Source: JBKDZL01 sp047971145 (GTDB lineage: Bacteria > Bacillota_I > Bacilli_A > Erysipelotrichales > Erysipelotrichaceae). Taken from it: a stretch of DNA of 7,634 nucleotides. The position numbers and the translations under genes are program-made. Under the pieces are notes generated by a model. That model did no database searches, was not told the origin of the DNA, and worked only from the letters and a program-made list of their open reading frames with translations. The stretch is from assembly GCA_047971145.1 (NCBI GenBank), contig JBKDZL010000095.1, forward strand, positions 1 to 7,634, written 5' to 3'. This document shows positions 1-5,716 of this stretch, one piece after another; within the stretch, counting starts at the first letter, position 1; the number at the start of each line of letters is the position of its first letter.

Positions 1-1038
1 CAAGCTTTAAAAGCAGGTGAGTTAGTAGTTAATCCTGGTAATGCTAGTAGAATTGGTCATAGCTTTACAGGGTGGTATACTGCTGCTACAGGTGGTACAC
101 ACTGGAATTTTGCCACTGATACTGTTACTGAAGCTAATATGACTTTATATGCACAATATAGTGTGAATCAATATACTATCAACTTTGATATTAATGGTGG
201 TAGATCTATCTCTGCTATTACAAGAGCTTATGGTGCAAATGTAGCTCTACCTACATCTGATAGAGAAGAATATGACTTTAATGGTTGGTATTATAATGGT
301 AGAACTGTTAATGGTAGTATGAGAATGGGTGCTAATGATGTTACCCTAAGAGCAGTATGGAGTCCAACAATCAAAGAAGCAACTATTAACTTTGATAGTA
401 ATGGTGGAAGTGCTGTAAGTAGTATTACTGCTAATGTTGGTAGTCAAGTTGACTTAGCTAATAGCTTGCCTGAGAAATTTGCTTATAAATTCTTAGGATG
501 GTATGTAGGTGATACTCTCTATAGTGGATCTATCAGTATGCCTGAGAATGGTTTGAATTTAACTGCTAAATGGCAAGATTATGTGTCAGCTGGTATTTGG
601 ACAATTGATGCCGATGATATCAGTGTAGATATCAATGATTTAAAAGGATGGATAGAGACAGGTGTAACAGCTGAGAGAATTTTGGGCTTAGCAAATGCTG
701 AAGCACGCAATGTTGAAACTGATACTGAATTATCACCACTATCTATTTTAAATATTGAAGTATTAGATGTATTGGAAAATGGCGATTATGAAATGGTGGT
801 TGCATATAAGCAATCAAGAGTAACTAATGAAGATGGTGAAACAGTATACTTATTACAAGATAATTTTACTGTAAAGGTTACAGGTGAGCTAGATCGAATT
901 GTTGAAGCGGATGCTTTTGGTTGGATGATGCCATGGGGCTTATTAGCACTAGCAATCGCAACATTATTCTTCTTAATAATCTTATGGAGACGTCGTAAAG
1001 ATGAGGAAGAGGAAGAATTAGAAGAAAACGCTGCTTAA
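1..1038 (+). CDS. InlB B-repeat surface protein, C-terminal part (5' end outside window)
   Basis: The frame is open from base 1, so the ATG at 139 is internal and the gene is cut by the window edge; about 345 residues are visible. It starts inside one Listeria-Bacteroides (InlB B, beta-grasp) repeat and continues with two complete ones. Each has the hallmark pattern: a beta strand of the type TINFDxNGG, a central GWY (FTGWY, FNGWYY, FLGWYV) and a closing LxAxW/Y (LYAQY, LRAVW, LTAKW). About 110 residues without a recognised domain follow. The tail is WGLLALAIATLFFLIILW, then RRRK and an acidic run (DEEEEELEE), which is a single membrane helix with a cytoplasmic end. There is no LPXTG sorting motif, so the protein is probably membrane-anchored and not linked to the wall. 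Repeats of this family occur in adhesins and other surface proteins; the ligand cannot be told from sequence. The stop is followed closely by a terminator. Confidence 0.88.
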   Translation, partial: QALKAGELVVNPGNASRIGHSFTGWYTAATGGTHWNFATDTVTEANMTLYAQYSVNQYTINFDINGGRSISAITRAYGANVALPTSDREEYDFNGWYYNGRTVNGSMRMGANDVTLRAVWSPTIKEATINFDSNGGSAVSSITANVGSQVDLANSLPEKFAYKFLGWYVGDTLYSGSISMPENGLNLTAKWQDYVSAGIWTIDADDISVDINDLKGWIETGVTAERILGLANAEARNVETDTELSPLSILNIEVLDVLENGDYEMVVAYKQSRVTNEDGETVYLLQDNFTVKVTGELDRIVEADAFGWMMPWGLLALAIATLFFLIILWRRRKDEEEEELEENAA

Positions 1039-1050
1039 TTACTTTAATCA

Positions 1051-1082
1051 AAAAAGACTAATTTTAAATAATTAGTCTTTTT
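1051..1082 (+). terminator. Intrinsic terminator of the surface-protein gene
   Basis: A perfect 13-bp stem (1051-1063 with 1070-1082) encloses a 6-base loop, 12 bases after the stop at 1038. The right arm ends in five T and the left arm starts with five A, so it could also work on the minus strand. The stem core is GACTAATT paired with AATTAGTC. Confidence 0.8.
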
Positions 1083-1360
1083 AATTGCAATCGAGATAAT
1101 AATACAAACAAAAATATTTTTACATGCTATAATAAAATTATATTAATCATCACTTACCAAATATTAATATGTAAGATTTTACTAATAAATATTTTTAATA
1201 AACATAATAGATAATGTTTACAATTTCAAATAAGGGTTTATTTATTTACTAATTAAGTTTATAATGAAACTTGTGTTTAGTCTTTTTTGAAAATAATAAC
1301 TAAGCACAATCATAGTTTCATTTATTTAAGCATAACAGTACAATGGAAGATGGGGAAGAC
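1083..1360. other. Gene-free AT-rich intergenic region before the rhomboid gene
   Basis: No credible ORF is seen on either strand. On the plus strand it holds an extended -10 (TGCTATAAT, 1125-1133) without a good -35, a small dyad (CTTAC 1153-1157 against GTAAG 1171-1175 around the palindrome ATATTAATAT), and a TATAAT at 1260-1265 with a weak -35 (TTTATT, 1237-1242, spacer 17). A long imperfect hairpin follows at 1264-1321. No DnaA-box cluster is present. The length and structure leave room for a leader or small RNA, but nothing proves one. Confidence 0.5.
1264..1321 (+). promoter_or_regulatory. Long imperfect hairpin in the leader of the rhomboid gene
   Basis: Bases 1264-1281 pair with 1299-1321. 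ATGAAACT (1264-1271) pairs with AGTTTCAT (1314-1321), TGTG (1272-1275) with CACA (1305-1308), a T-G wobble follows, and TTAGT (1277-1281) pairs with ACTAA (1299-1303). Only a 5-base bulge (1309-1313) on the 3' arm interrupts it. The 17-base loop is TTTT-rich then A-rich. It starts inside a TATAAT (1260-1265) and ends about 40 bases before the start codon. It could be an mRNA leader structure or a protein-binding dyad; no T run follows, so it is not an intrinsic terminator. Confidence 0.4.
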
Positions 1361-2356
1361 ATGATTTCAGCTAATTTATTTGTAGAGAAAAATAATAAAT
1401 TAAAACTTGATAATAAAAAACAAGTTAACCTTTATGGTGTTGGAAATACAGATATTGCACATACTACTGTTGTTGATAATCTAAAGGAAGAAAAGTTAAA
1501 AGATATTCACTCTAGCACTATGTCAGCTAGTAAGGCTAAGGCTAAAAAAATGGTTATTAAGCGAAAAAAGTTGAAAATGCCTTGGGTTACTTTTGTGATT
1601 ATTGCGGTTTGTTTTGCAATCTTTGTGGCTATTCGCTATGTAACGGATTTAGATCCTGATTTTGATGTTTTTGCAGTTTCTATTGCTTTTGGAGCTTATT
1701 ATCGCAATATTATTGTCGTATTTAATCAGTTTTATCGTTTTATTACTTCTGCTTTTATTCATACTAATCCTTTGCATTTATTGATTAATATGGTTGCGAT
1801 GCTCAATCTTGGTTTACTATTAGAAGATGTACTTGGGAAGTTTAGGTATTTTCTGGTATTAATATTTTCGATAGTGGGTGGCTCATTGCTAGTTTGGGCT
1901 ACCAATAGTGCCAACTTAGCTTTTGGTATGAGTGGTGGCTTTTTTGGTTTATTAGGTTGCTTAGTGATTTTACATTGTCGTACTGGCTATATAACCAAAC
2001 CAATTGTTATTATTGAGTATTCTCTTTTATTTGTGATTAATATTGCCATGTCGATGCATCCTAGTGTTTCTTGGGAAGGTCATCTTGGCGGTTTTGTTGT
2101 TGGAGCCTTATGTGGTATGGTTATTTTCTATCAACATGAGCTAAAGATTTGGGTTAGCTCAGCTCTTGTGATTTTATTAATATTTTTTGGTTTAGGGGCA
2201 TTTGGTAGTGCAAATGAGAAGGTTGGTACTTTATATCCAGGGACTGATTATCAATTAGTTAAAATATATCGAGCATTAAAATTAGATTTTTGGGCTGATA
2301 AATTAGAGTTATTTTTAGATGATGTTTATAATCGTTATCATGATGAAACTAATTAG
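1361..2356 (+). CDS. Rhomboid family intramembrane serine protease
   Basis: A membrane-embedded serine protease that would cleave transmembrane segments of other proteins. From the ATG at 1361 it has 331 residues. About 74 polar, Lys-rich cytoplasmic residues come first, then a first helix (about 75-93) and the rhomboid core. The core shows FIHTNPLHLLIN, with His139 and Asn143 placed like GlpG His150/Asn154 (oxyanion hole); GMSGGFFG with the nucleophile Ser191 in the GxSG motif; and WEGHLGG with the catalytic His241. A last hydrophobic helix follows near 267-283, then a soluble tail of about 45 residues. All key residues are present, so it should be active. I prefer 1361 to the in-frame ATG at 1343 because purine-rich GGAAGATGGGGAAG lies just before 1361, whereas 1343 has no ribosome site. 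It stands alone between a terminator and the rpmH promoter. Its substrate is unknown. Confidence 0.9.
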   Translation: MISANLFVEKNNKLKLDNKKQVNLYGVGNTDIAHTTVVDNLKEEKLKDIHSSTMSASKAKAKKMVIKRKKLKMPWVTFVIIAVCFAIFVAIRYVTDLDPDFDVFAVSIAFGAYYRNIIVVFNQFYRFITSAFIHTNPLHLLINMVAMLNLGLLLEDVLGKFRYFLVLIFSIVGGSLLVWATNSANLAFGMSGGFFGLLGCLVILHCRTGYITKPIVIIEYSLLFVINIAMSMHPSVSWEGHLGGFVVGALCGMVIFYQHELKIWVSSALVILLIFFGLGAFGSANEKVGTLYPGTDYQLVKIYRALKLDFWADKLELFLDDVYNRYHDETN

Positions 2357-2454
2357 TGCAGACAAATTTAAAGCTTATTGCGTATAACAGTATTCTTTTA
2401 AATTAATAAATTGATAAAAATTACTGAAAAGTGCGCTAAATTACAATAGTTCAT
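2357..2454. other. Spacer between the rhomboid gene and the rpmH promoter
   Basis: No ORF is seen. An AT-only dyad (AATTTAAA 2365-2372 against TTTAAATT 2397-2404, loop 24) is the only candidate 3' structure for the rhomboid transcript. It lacks G-C pairs and a T run, so I do not call it a terminator. Read-through from the rhomboid gene into rpmH is possible. Confidence 0.35.
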
Positions 2455-2483
2455 TTGACTATCGTGTTAGTTTAGCTTATAAT
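2455..2483 (+). promoter_or_regulatory. Near-consensus sigma-A promoter of the rpmH operon
   Basis: The -35 TTGACT (2455-2460) and the -10 TATAAT (2478-2483) are separated by exactly 17 bases. Only one base differs from TTGACA/TATAAT, which fits a strongly expressed ribosomal-protein gene. Transcription should start near 2490, leaving a leader of about 28 bases that carries GGAGG (2506-2510). A small palindrome, TTATGCATAA (2493-2502), lies at the transcript start. Confidence 0.82.
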
Positions 2484-2517
2484 ATTAAAGCATTATGCAT
2501 AAATTGGAGGTGTAATT

Positions 2518-2652
2518 ATGAAAAGAACTTATCAACCAAGCAAAAGAAAACACCAAAAAACTCACGGCTTTAGAGCTAGGATGAAAACAGTAGGTGGACG
2601 TAAAGTGTTAGCTCGTCGTCGTGCTAGAGGAAGAAAAGTATTATCGGCATAA
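2518..2652 (+). CDS. rpmH: 50S ribosomal protein L34
   Basis: A complete 44-residue protein, the normal length for bL34, a very basic protein of the large ribosomal subunit. It begins MKRTYQPSKRKHQKTHGF, then reads RARMKTVGGRKVLARRRARG and ends RKVLSA, matching the family signature (MKRTYQP, HGFRxRM, GRKVLxxRRxxGR) throughout. Ribosome site GGAGG (2506-2510) lies 7 bases before the ATG, behind a near-consensus promoter. It is first in the rpmH-rnpA-yidC-jag order typical of bacteria. The stop TAA at 2650-2652 abuts a hairpin with a T run, so many transcripts may end right after this gene, giving much L34 message and less message for the genes behind it. Confidence 0.98.
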   Translation: MKRTYQPSKRKHQKTHGFRARMKTVGGRKVLARRRARGRKVLSA

Positions 2653-2675
2653 GTCACTGGTTAGTGGCTTTTTTT
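2651..2675 (+). terminator. Attenuator-like terminator between rpmH and rnpA
   Basis: A 6-bp stem (2653-2658 with 2663-2668; five Watson-Crick pairs and one T-G) closes a GGTT tetraloop and can be lengthened by two A-T pairs (2651-2652 with 2669-2670). Seven T follow directly (2669-2675). This has the form of an intrinsic terminator and fills almost the whole 28-base gap between rpmH and rnpA. Since the genes beyond have no other evident promoter, it is probably partial. A ribosome stopping at the rpmH TAA would cover the base of the stem and could modulate it. Confidence 0.65.
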
Positions 2676-2680
2676 ATCTA

Positions 2681-3010
2681 ATGAAGAAAAAATTTAGAAT
2701 TTTAAAAAGTGATGAATTTACTCAAATTATCCAACATCGGCATTATTATCATGGTGGAAGTTTAGTTCTTTATGTAAAGAAGCGTACTAATTCTACATCT
2801 AGTAGAGTTGGAATCTCAGTGACTAAAAAGTTAGGCAATGCTGTAAAACGTAATAAAGCTAAACGACAAATTAGAGATATCTGCAATAAGCTCTATAATT
2901 TTAATGAGAAATTTGATACAATAATAATCGTTAGAGCTAGTTATGATATTAAAAAATATGAAGATAATTTAAAATTATTAATATCACTTTATAACAAAGT
3001 GAAAATATAG
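2681..3010 (+). CDS. rnpA: Ribonuclease P protein component
   Basis: The protein subunit that binds RNase P RNA and helps mature the 5' ends of tRNAs. From the ATG at 2681 it has 109 residues, within the family's usual size (about 110-120). It opens MKKKFRILKSDEF and carries the RNR signature RVGISVTKKLGNAVKRNKAK followed by RQIRDI, the basic helix that contacts RNA; the C-terminal IIIVR strand also fits. The frame is open back to a GTG at 2621 inside rpmH, but those extra residues (LEEEKYYRHK...) do not look like the family and no ribosome site precedes that GTG. The ATG at 2681 also lacks a visible Shine-Dalgarno, being preceded by the T run of the attenuator. Translation may depend on coupling to rpmH, whose stop is 28 bases upstream. 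Confidence 0.95.
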   Translation: MKKKFRILKSDEFTQIIQHRHYYHGGSLVLYVKKRTNSTSSRVGISVTKKLGNAVKRNKAKRQIRDICNKLYNFNEKFDTIIIVRASYDIKKYEDNLKLLISLYNKVKI

Positions 3011-3031
3011 GATTAATCCTGAGGAGAGTTT

Positions 3032-3898
3032 ATGAAAAAAATCTTAAAAAATAGAAAATTTTGGTTAGTTGCATTAGCAATTATGGGGGTATTGTTGTTG
3101 TCGGGCTGTCGTACTGCAATAGATAAAAATGGTGCTTTAGTTGAAGACGCAATAATTTATGATCATACTAGCTTTAGTGATATGTTAGAAACTGATGGTT
3201 GGTTTGAAACTTTTATCGTTTATCCTATTGCGCAGTTAATCAATTATTCTGGTAAGTATATTGGTCCTGTGGGTGGTATTGTTTTAGCTACTGCTCTAAT
3301 TAATCTTTTAACTATTACCTTAACTAAAAATTCAACGGTTGCCCAACAAAAAATGCAGGCACTTCAGCCAGAAATGCGGGCTTTACAAAATAAATACGCA
3401 GGTAAAAATGATCAAAACTCTAAAATGCAAATGAATAGAGAAATGATGGCATTATATCAAAAGCATGGCATTAGTAATCCTTTGGGTTCAATGGCGGGGC
3501 CTTTCTTACAAATGCCGATTATGATTGCGGTTTATTATGCAGTGCAAAGGGCTGATGTTGTTTTGAGTGCTGAATTATTTGGCACTCCAATGATGACTAG
3601 TCCGATGAAAGCAATTGCAGAGGGACAGTTTATGTTCATGGCTATTTTGGCAATTGCAATTGGTCTGCAATTCTTAAGCATGATGTTACCACAATTATTA
3701 GCTAAGAAGAATCAAAGACGTCGTCCTGGACAACCTAAAACTCCTAATATGATGGGAATGAATATTGGTATGTCAGCAATGTTTGCCTTTATCGGTATTA
3801 ATTGGCCTGTATCAATGTCTTTATATTGGTTAATTTCTGCCACAATGAATATTCTTAAAACTATATTTATTAGAAGGAGGCATATAGACAATGTTTAA
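3032..3898 (+). CDS. yidC: Membrane protein insertase YidC/OxaA, lipoprotein form
   Basis: It inserts membrane proteins, alone or with SecYEG. It has 288 residues, as in Gram-positive YidC (no large periplasmic domain). Signal peptide with lipobox LLSGC gives a lipidated Cys26. The core helices begin near 77-97; then a cytoplasmic hairpin with the family pattern KMQALQPEMRALQNKY, MALYQKHGISNPLG and FLQMPIMIAVYYAV; later helices at about 200-220, 244-257 and 260-280; and a basic tail (RRRH). The odd point is the first core helix, which reads ATALINLLTITLTK: Asn91 stands where the conserved groove Arg normally lies (E. coli Arg366 in FIVRGIMYPLTK; Arg72/73 in Bacillus proteins). Ribosome site GAGGAG (3021-3026) lies 5 bases before the ATG, and the gene starts 21 bases after rnpA. 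It overlaps jag by 8 bases. Confidence 0.96.
   Translation: MKKILKNRKFWLVALAIMGVLLLSGCRTAIDKNGALVEDAIIYDHTSFSDMLETDGWFETFIVYPIAQLINYSGKYIGPVGGIVLATALINLLTITLTKNSTVAQQKMQALQPEMRALQNKYAGKNDQNSKMQMNREMMALYQKHGISNPLGSMAGPFLQMPIMIAVYYAVQRADVVLSAELFGTPMMTSPMKAIAEGQFMFMAILAIAIGLQFLSMMLPQLLAKKNQRRRPGQPKTPNMMGMNIGMSAMFAFIGINWPVSMSLYWLISATMNILKTIFIRRRHIDNV
3873..3880 (+). promoter_or_regulatory. Strong ribosome binding site of jag inside yidC
   Basis: GAAGGAGG lies 10 bases before the jag ATG, within the last codons of yidC. It fixes the jag start and suggests coupled translation with yidC, with the 8-base overlap ATGTTTAA (3891-3898). Confidence 0.8.
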
Positions 3899-4514
3899 AT
3901 ATGAGGGTAAAACTTTAGAAGAAGCATTAGCAAAAATAGCGGTAGAAAAAAATTGTGAAATTGAAGATATTACCTATAACATTTTAGAAGAAAAAAATGG
4001 GATGTTTGGCTTAGGTAATAAAGTTGTCATTGAAGCTTATGTCATTAGTGATGTTTCTAAATTTATAGTTGAATACCTTAAGAAATTCTTTGCTGATTTA
4101 GAGATCAATATTGAGGTAGGCATTGCATTAGAGGATAATACTTTTAAAGTTAATTTGAATGCTGATAACAATGCTATTTTAATTGGAAAAAATGGTACTA
4201 CTCTAAGGGCTATTAATAATGTTGTAAGGGCTGCAACTAATGCAACCTTTAGACGAAGATTTTATTTATTAGTCGATATTAATAATTATAAAATTGAGCG
4301 CTATGAAAAACTTAAAGCTATTGCCAAAAGAGAAGCTAGTAAAGTAAAGAAAACAAAAATTGATGTTTTATTAGATCCGATGCCTAATGATGAGCGTAAG
4401 GTAGTACATCAAGTTTTACAAGAATTTGATAATATCAAAACTTTATCAGAAGGAGAAGGATTTAGACGCCGCTTAAGAATCAGTTATACTGATAGTAAAG
4501 AAGAGAACAGTTAA
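3891..4514 (+). CDS. jag: Jag/KhpB RNA-binding protein (Jag-N, KH, R3H domains)
   Basis: A cytoplasmic RNA-binding protein. In other Bacillota KhpB (Jag/EloR) works with KhpA and affects cell elongation and division. It has 207 residues. The Jag-N domain is at about 1-51 (FKYEGKTLEEALAKIA, then NGMFGLGNKVVIEAYV). A type-II KH domain at about 80-140 has the GxxG loop GKNG at 99-102 (ILIGKNGTTLRAIN). The R3H domain at about 145-202 has Arg169 and His173 in RKVVH, ending FRRRLRISY. All domains are complete. The length matches the short form and no extended linker is seen. It is the last gene of the operon, overlapping yidC by 8 bases, and ends six bases before a perfect palindrome. Confidence 0.95.
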   Translation: MFKYEGKTLEEALAKIAVEKNCEIEDITYNILEEKNGMFGLGNKVVIEAYVISDVSKFIVEYLKKFFADLEINIEVGIALEDNTFKVNLNADNNAILIGKNGTTLRAINNVVRAATNATFRRRFYLLVDINNYKIERYEKLKAIAKREASKVKKTKIDVLLDPMPNDERKVVHQVLQEFDNIKTLSEGEGFRRRLRISYTDSKEENS

Positions 4515-4519
4515 AAAGA

Positions 4520-4543
4520 AACGGATACCAATTGGTATCCGTT
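4520..4543. terminator. Perfect palindrome, shared terminator of convergent genes
   Basis: A 24-base perfect dyad with the half-site AACGGATACCAA lies between jag (plus) and the metalloregulator gene (minus). On the minus strand it is followed by TCTTTTT (the complement of 4513-4519), so it is a good intrinsic terminator for the minus-strand genes. On the plus strand the tail is ACTAGTTTAG, which is poor in T, so termination of jag would be weaker. Confidence 0.7.
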
Positions 4544-4549
4544 ACTAGT

Positions 4550-4972
4550 TTAGTCAAATAGAGCATTTTGGCAACTGAAGGGCTCTTTTTTGTTTTTAGA
4601 TAGAATATAGCACTGACCAATAAAGTCTTTTATTTTATCTAATGATTCATCGCTAATACCATGTTCCATCTTACAAGCATCATCATAGGCGGTAGTTTTA
4701 CTTACTCCCATATTCATTAATAGTGTTGCGATAGTTTGATGTTTATCATAGGTATGAATTGCTAGTGGTAAACCTTTTCTTGTCAAAACTATATTACCAT
4801 TTTCTTGGATATTGATTAAGCCATCAATTACCAATTTTTTTAGGGCAATACTAACACTCGGACGAGAAAAGTCTCTTTCTCTTGCGATGTCAATTGCTCG
4901 TACTAATTCTCTCTCTAATGAGAGGGAGTAAATAGTTTCTAAATAGTCTTCTCTTGATTTTTTCTTATCCAT
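4550..4972 (-). CDS. DtxR/MntR-family metal-dependent transcriptional regulator
   Basis: A repressor that senses Mn(II) or Fe(II) and controls metal uptake. It has 140 residues, the size of MntR without an SH3 domain. The N-terminal winged helix has EDYLETIY (8-15) and the recognition region IARERDFSRPSVSIALKKL (29-47), then a wing ending VLTRKG. The dimer and metal domain follows from about 70. Aligned with Bacillus subtilis MntR, the ligands are Asp9 (D8), Glu12 (E11), His78 (H77), Cys100 (E99), Glu103 (E102) and His104 (H103), in DACKMEHGIS. The Cys is the DtxR/IdeR-type residue, while Asp9 is MntR-like. No Shine-Dalgarno precedes the ATG, although the start fits the family N-terminus well. 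It lies 96 bases after the phosphatase gene and may be co-transcribed with it. Metal specificity cannot be settled by eye. Confidence 0.87.
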   Translation of the reverse strand: MDKKKSREDYLETIYSLSLERELVRAIDIARERDFSRPSVSIALKKLVIDGLINIQENGNIVLTRKGLPLAIHTYDKHQTIATLLMNMGVSKTTAYDDACKMEHGISDESLDKIKDFIGQCYILSKNKKEPFSCQNALFD

Positions 4973-4978
4973 ATAATA

Positions 4979-5007
4979 AAAGTAACATAGATTAAAAGCT
5001 TTTTCAA
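4979..5007 (-). promoter_or_regulatory. Candidate promoter giving a leaderless regulator mRNA
   Basis: On the minus strand TTGAAA (5007 to 5002), a 17-base spacer and TACTTT (4984 to 4979) are followed by 6 bases and then the ATG at 4972. The predicted start point falls on the A of the ATG, which would explain the missing ribosome site. A second option (TTGGTT, 16-base spacer, AATAAT) lies further upstream in the same gap. Both are imperfect. Confidence 0.35.
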
Positions 5008-5068
5008 CTTTATTGCTTGTATTATTAATGTGTAGATTAAAGAACCAATTTTTGCTTAGTGTTTCATC

Positions 5069-5647
5069 TTAGCTAATTGAACTAAAATCATGTTCAATTA
5101 TCTCTTGTAAGATAAATTGGTTGTTGGTGTAATGATATTTTAGAATACTGCAGTTTTTAATGCTTCCTTGTCGTTTAACTGAGCTGTATTTTTCCCAATT
5201 TAAGTAGAAGTGGGCAATGGCTGCTCCGTGGGATACGATTAGAATATTATTGCCTTTTGAGTTATTGATTAACTTATCAATTGTCGTTACAATTCTAGTT
5301 CTAAATGCTAGTTCTTCCTCACCACCAAATTGAGTAAAGAAATCTTTATAAGGCAAAGGTGGGTTTAAAGCTTCACTGAATCCTTCTAAGCGTCCAAAGT
5401 TCCATTCCTTAAGACCTTTTACTCTTTGGTAGGGAATATTGGTAATTAGCTCTAAAGTGTCGCAGGCGCGCTCTGAGGTAGAACTAAAGGCATCATCAAA
5501 AGTAATGTTTAGTTTATCAATATGCTCTTTAGCAATTTTTGCTTGTTTAATTCCTAACTCAGTTAAAGGTGCATCACACCATCCTTGAATTCTTTTTTGT
5601 TGATTAAATAAGGTTTGTCCATGTCTAATTAAATATACTGTTTTCAT
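5069..5647 (-). CDS. Histidine phosphatase (phosphoglycerate-mutase-like) family protein
   Basis: It belongs to the branch-1 histidine phosphatase superfamily, in which a phospho-histidine intermediate removes or moves phosphate. It has 192 residues. The signature LIRHGQT puts the catalytic His at 9 with Arg8; SSTSERACDT supplies Arg60; the acid donor is probably Glu81 in KEWNFGRLEG; and VSHGAAI gives His140. All four catalytic positions are present. The short length and lack of the dPGM insertions point to a broad phosphatase (cobC/gpmB-like) and not glycolytic phosphoglycerate mutase; the substrate is not evident. Ribosome site AAAGGAG ends 5 bases before the ATG at 5647. It is upstream of the metalloregulator on the same strand, with no terminator visible between them. 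Confidence 0.88.
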   Translation of the reverse strand: MKTVYLIRHGQTLFNQQKRIQGWCDAPLTELGIKQAKIAKEHIDKLNITFDDAFSSTSERACDTLELITNIPYQRVKGLKEWNFGRLEGFSEALNPPLPYKDFFTQFGGEEELAFRTRIVTTIDKLINNSKGNNILIVSHGAAIAHFYLNWEKYSSVKRQGSIKNCSILKYHYTNNQFILQEIIEHDFSSIS

Positions 5648-5660
5648 ATCTGCTCCTTTG

Positions 5661-5716
5661 TAAAATTATTTTGTTAATAATATTATATAATAAAATCAAA
5701 CAAAGAGGAAATAACC
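5661..5716. promoter_or_regulatory. AT-rich divergent promoter region
   Basis: This stretch lies between the minus-strand phosphatase and the plus-strand remnant. It carries TATAAT on the plus strand (5686-5691) and, overlapping it, TATAAT on the minus strand (5687 to 5682). Neither has a convincing -35 at 16-18 bases. AGAGGAA (5704-5710) is a ribosome site for the remnant starting at 5717. Confidence 0.35.

Noticed and set aside
1125..1133. Extended -10 TGCTATAAT as promoter of a small RNA
   Set aside because: There is no usable -35, no matching terminator before the rhomboid gene, and such motifs arise easily in AT-rich DNA; kept only as a note in the intergenic entry.
1343..1360. Rhomboid start at the upstream in-frame ATG 1343
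   Set aside because: The bases before it (CATAACAGTACA) have no Shine-Dalgarno, whereas the purine-rich stretch after it fits a start at 1361.
2365..2404. Hairpin as terminator of the rhomboid gene
   Set aside because: The stem is A-T only with a 24-base loop and no T run.
2429..2436. AAGTGCGC resembling the Haemophilus DNA uptake sequence AAGTGCGGT
   Set aside because: It is one imperfect copy in a Gram-positive context, so chance is sufficient.
2621..2680. Longer rnpA starting at GTG 2621 and overlapping rpmH, as in the overlapping rpmH/rnpA of Thermus
   Set aside because: The added residues do not resemble the RnpA N-terminus, no ribosome site precedes the GTG, and the ATG at 2681 gives the usual family length.
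4965..4973. Single DnaA-box-like TTATCCATA, and TTATGCATA at 2493
   Set aside because: Each is an isolated near match without a cluster or AT-rich unwinding pattern; one lies in a coding start. No oriC is supported in this window.
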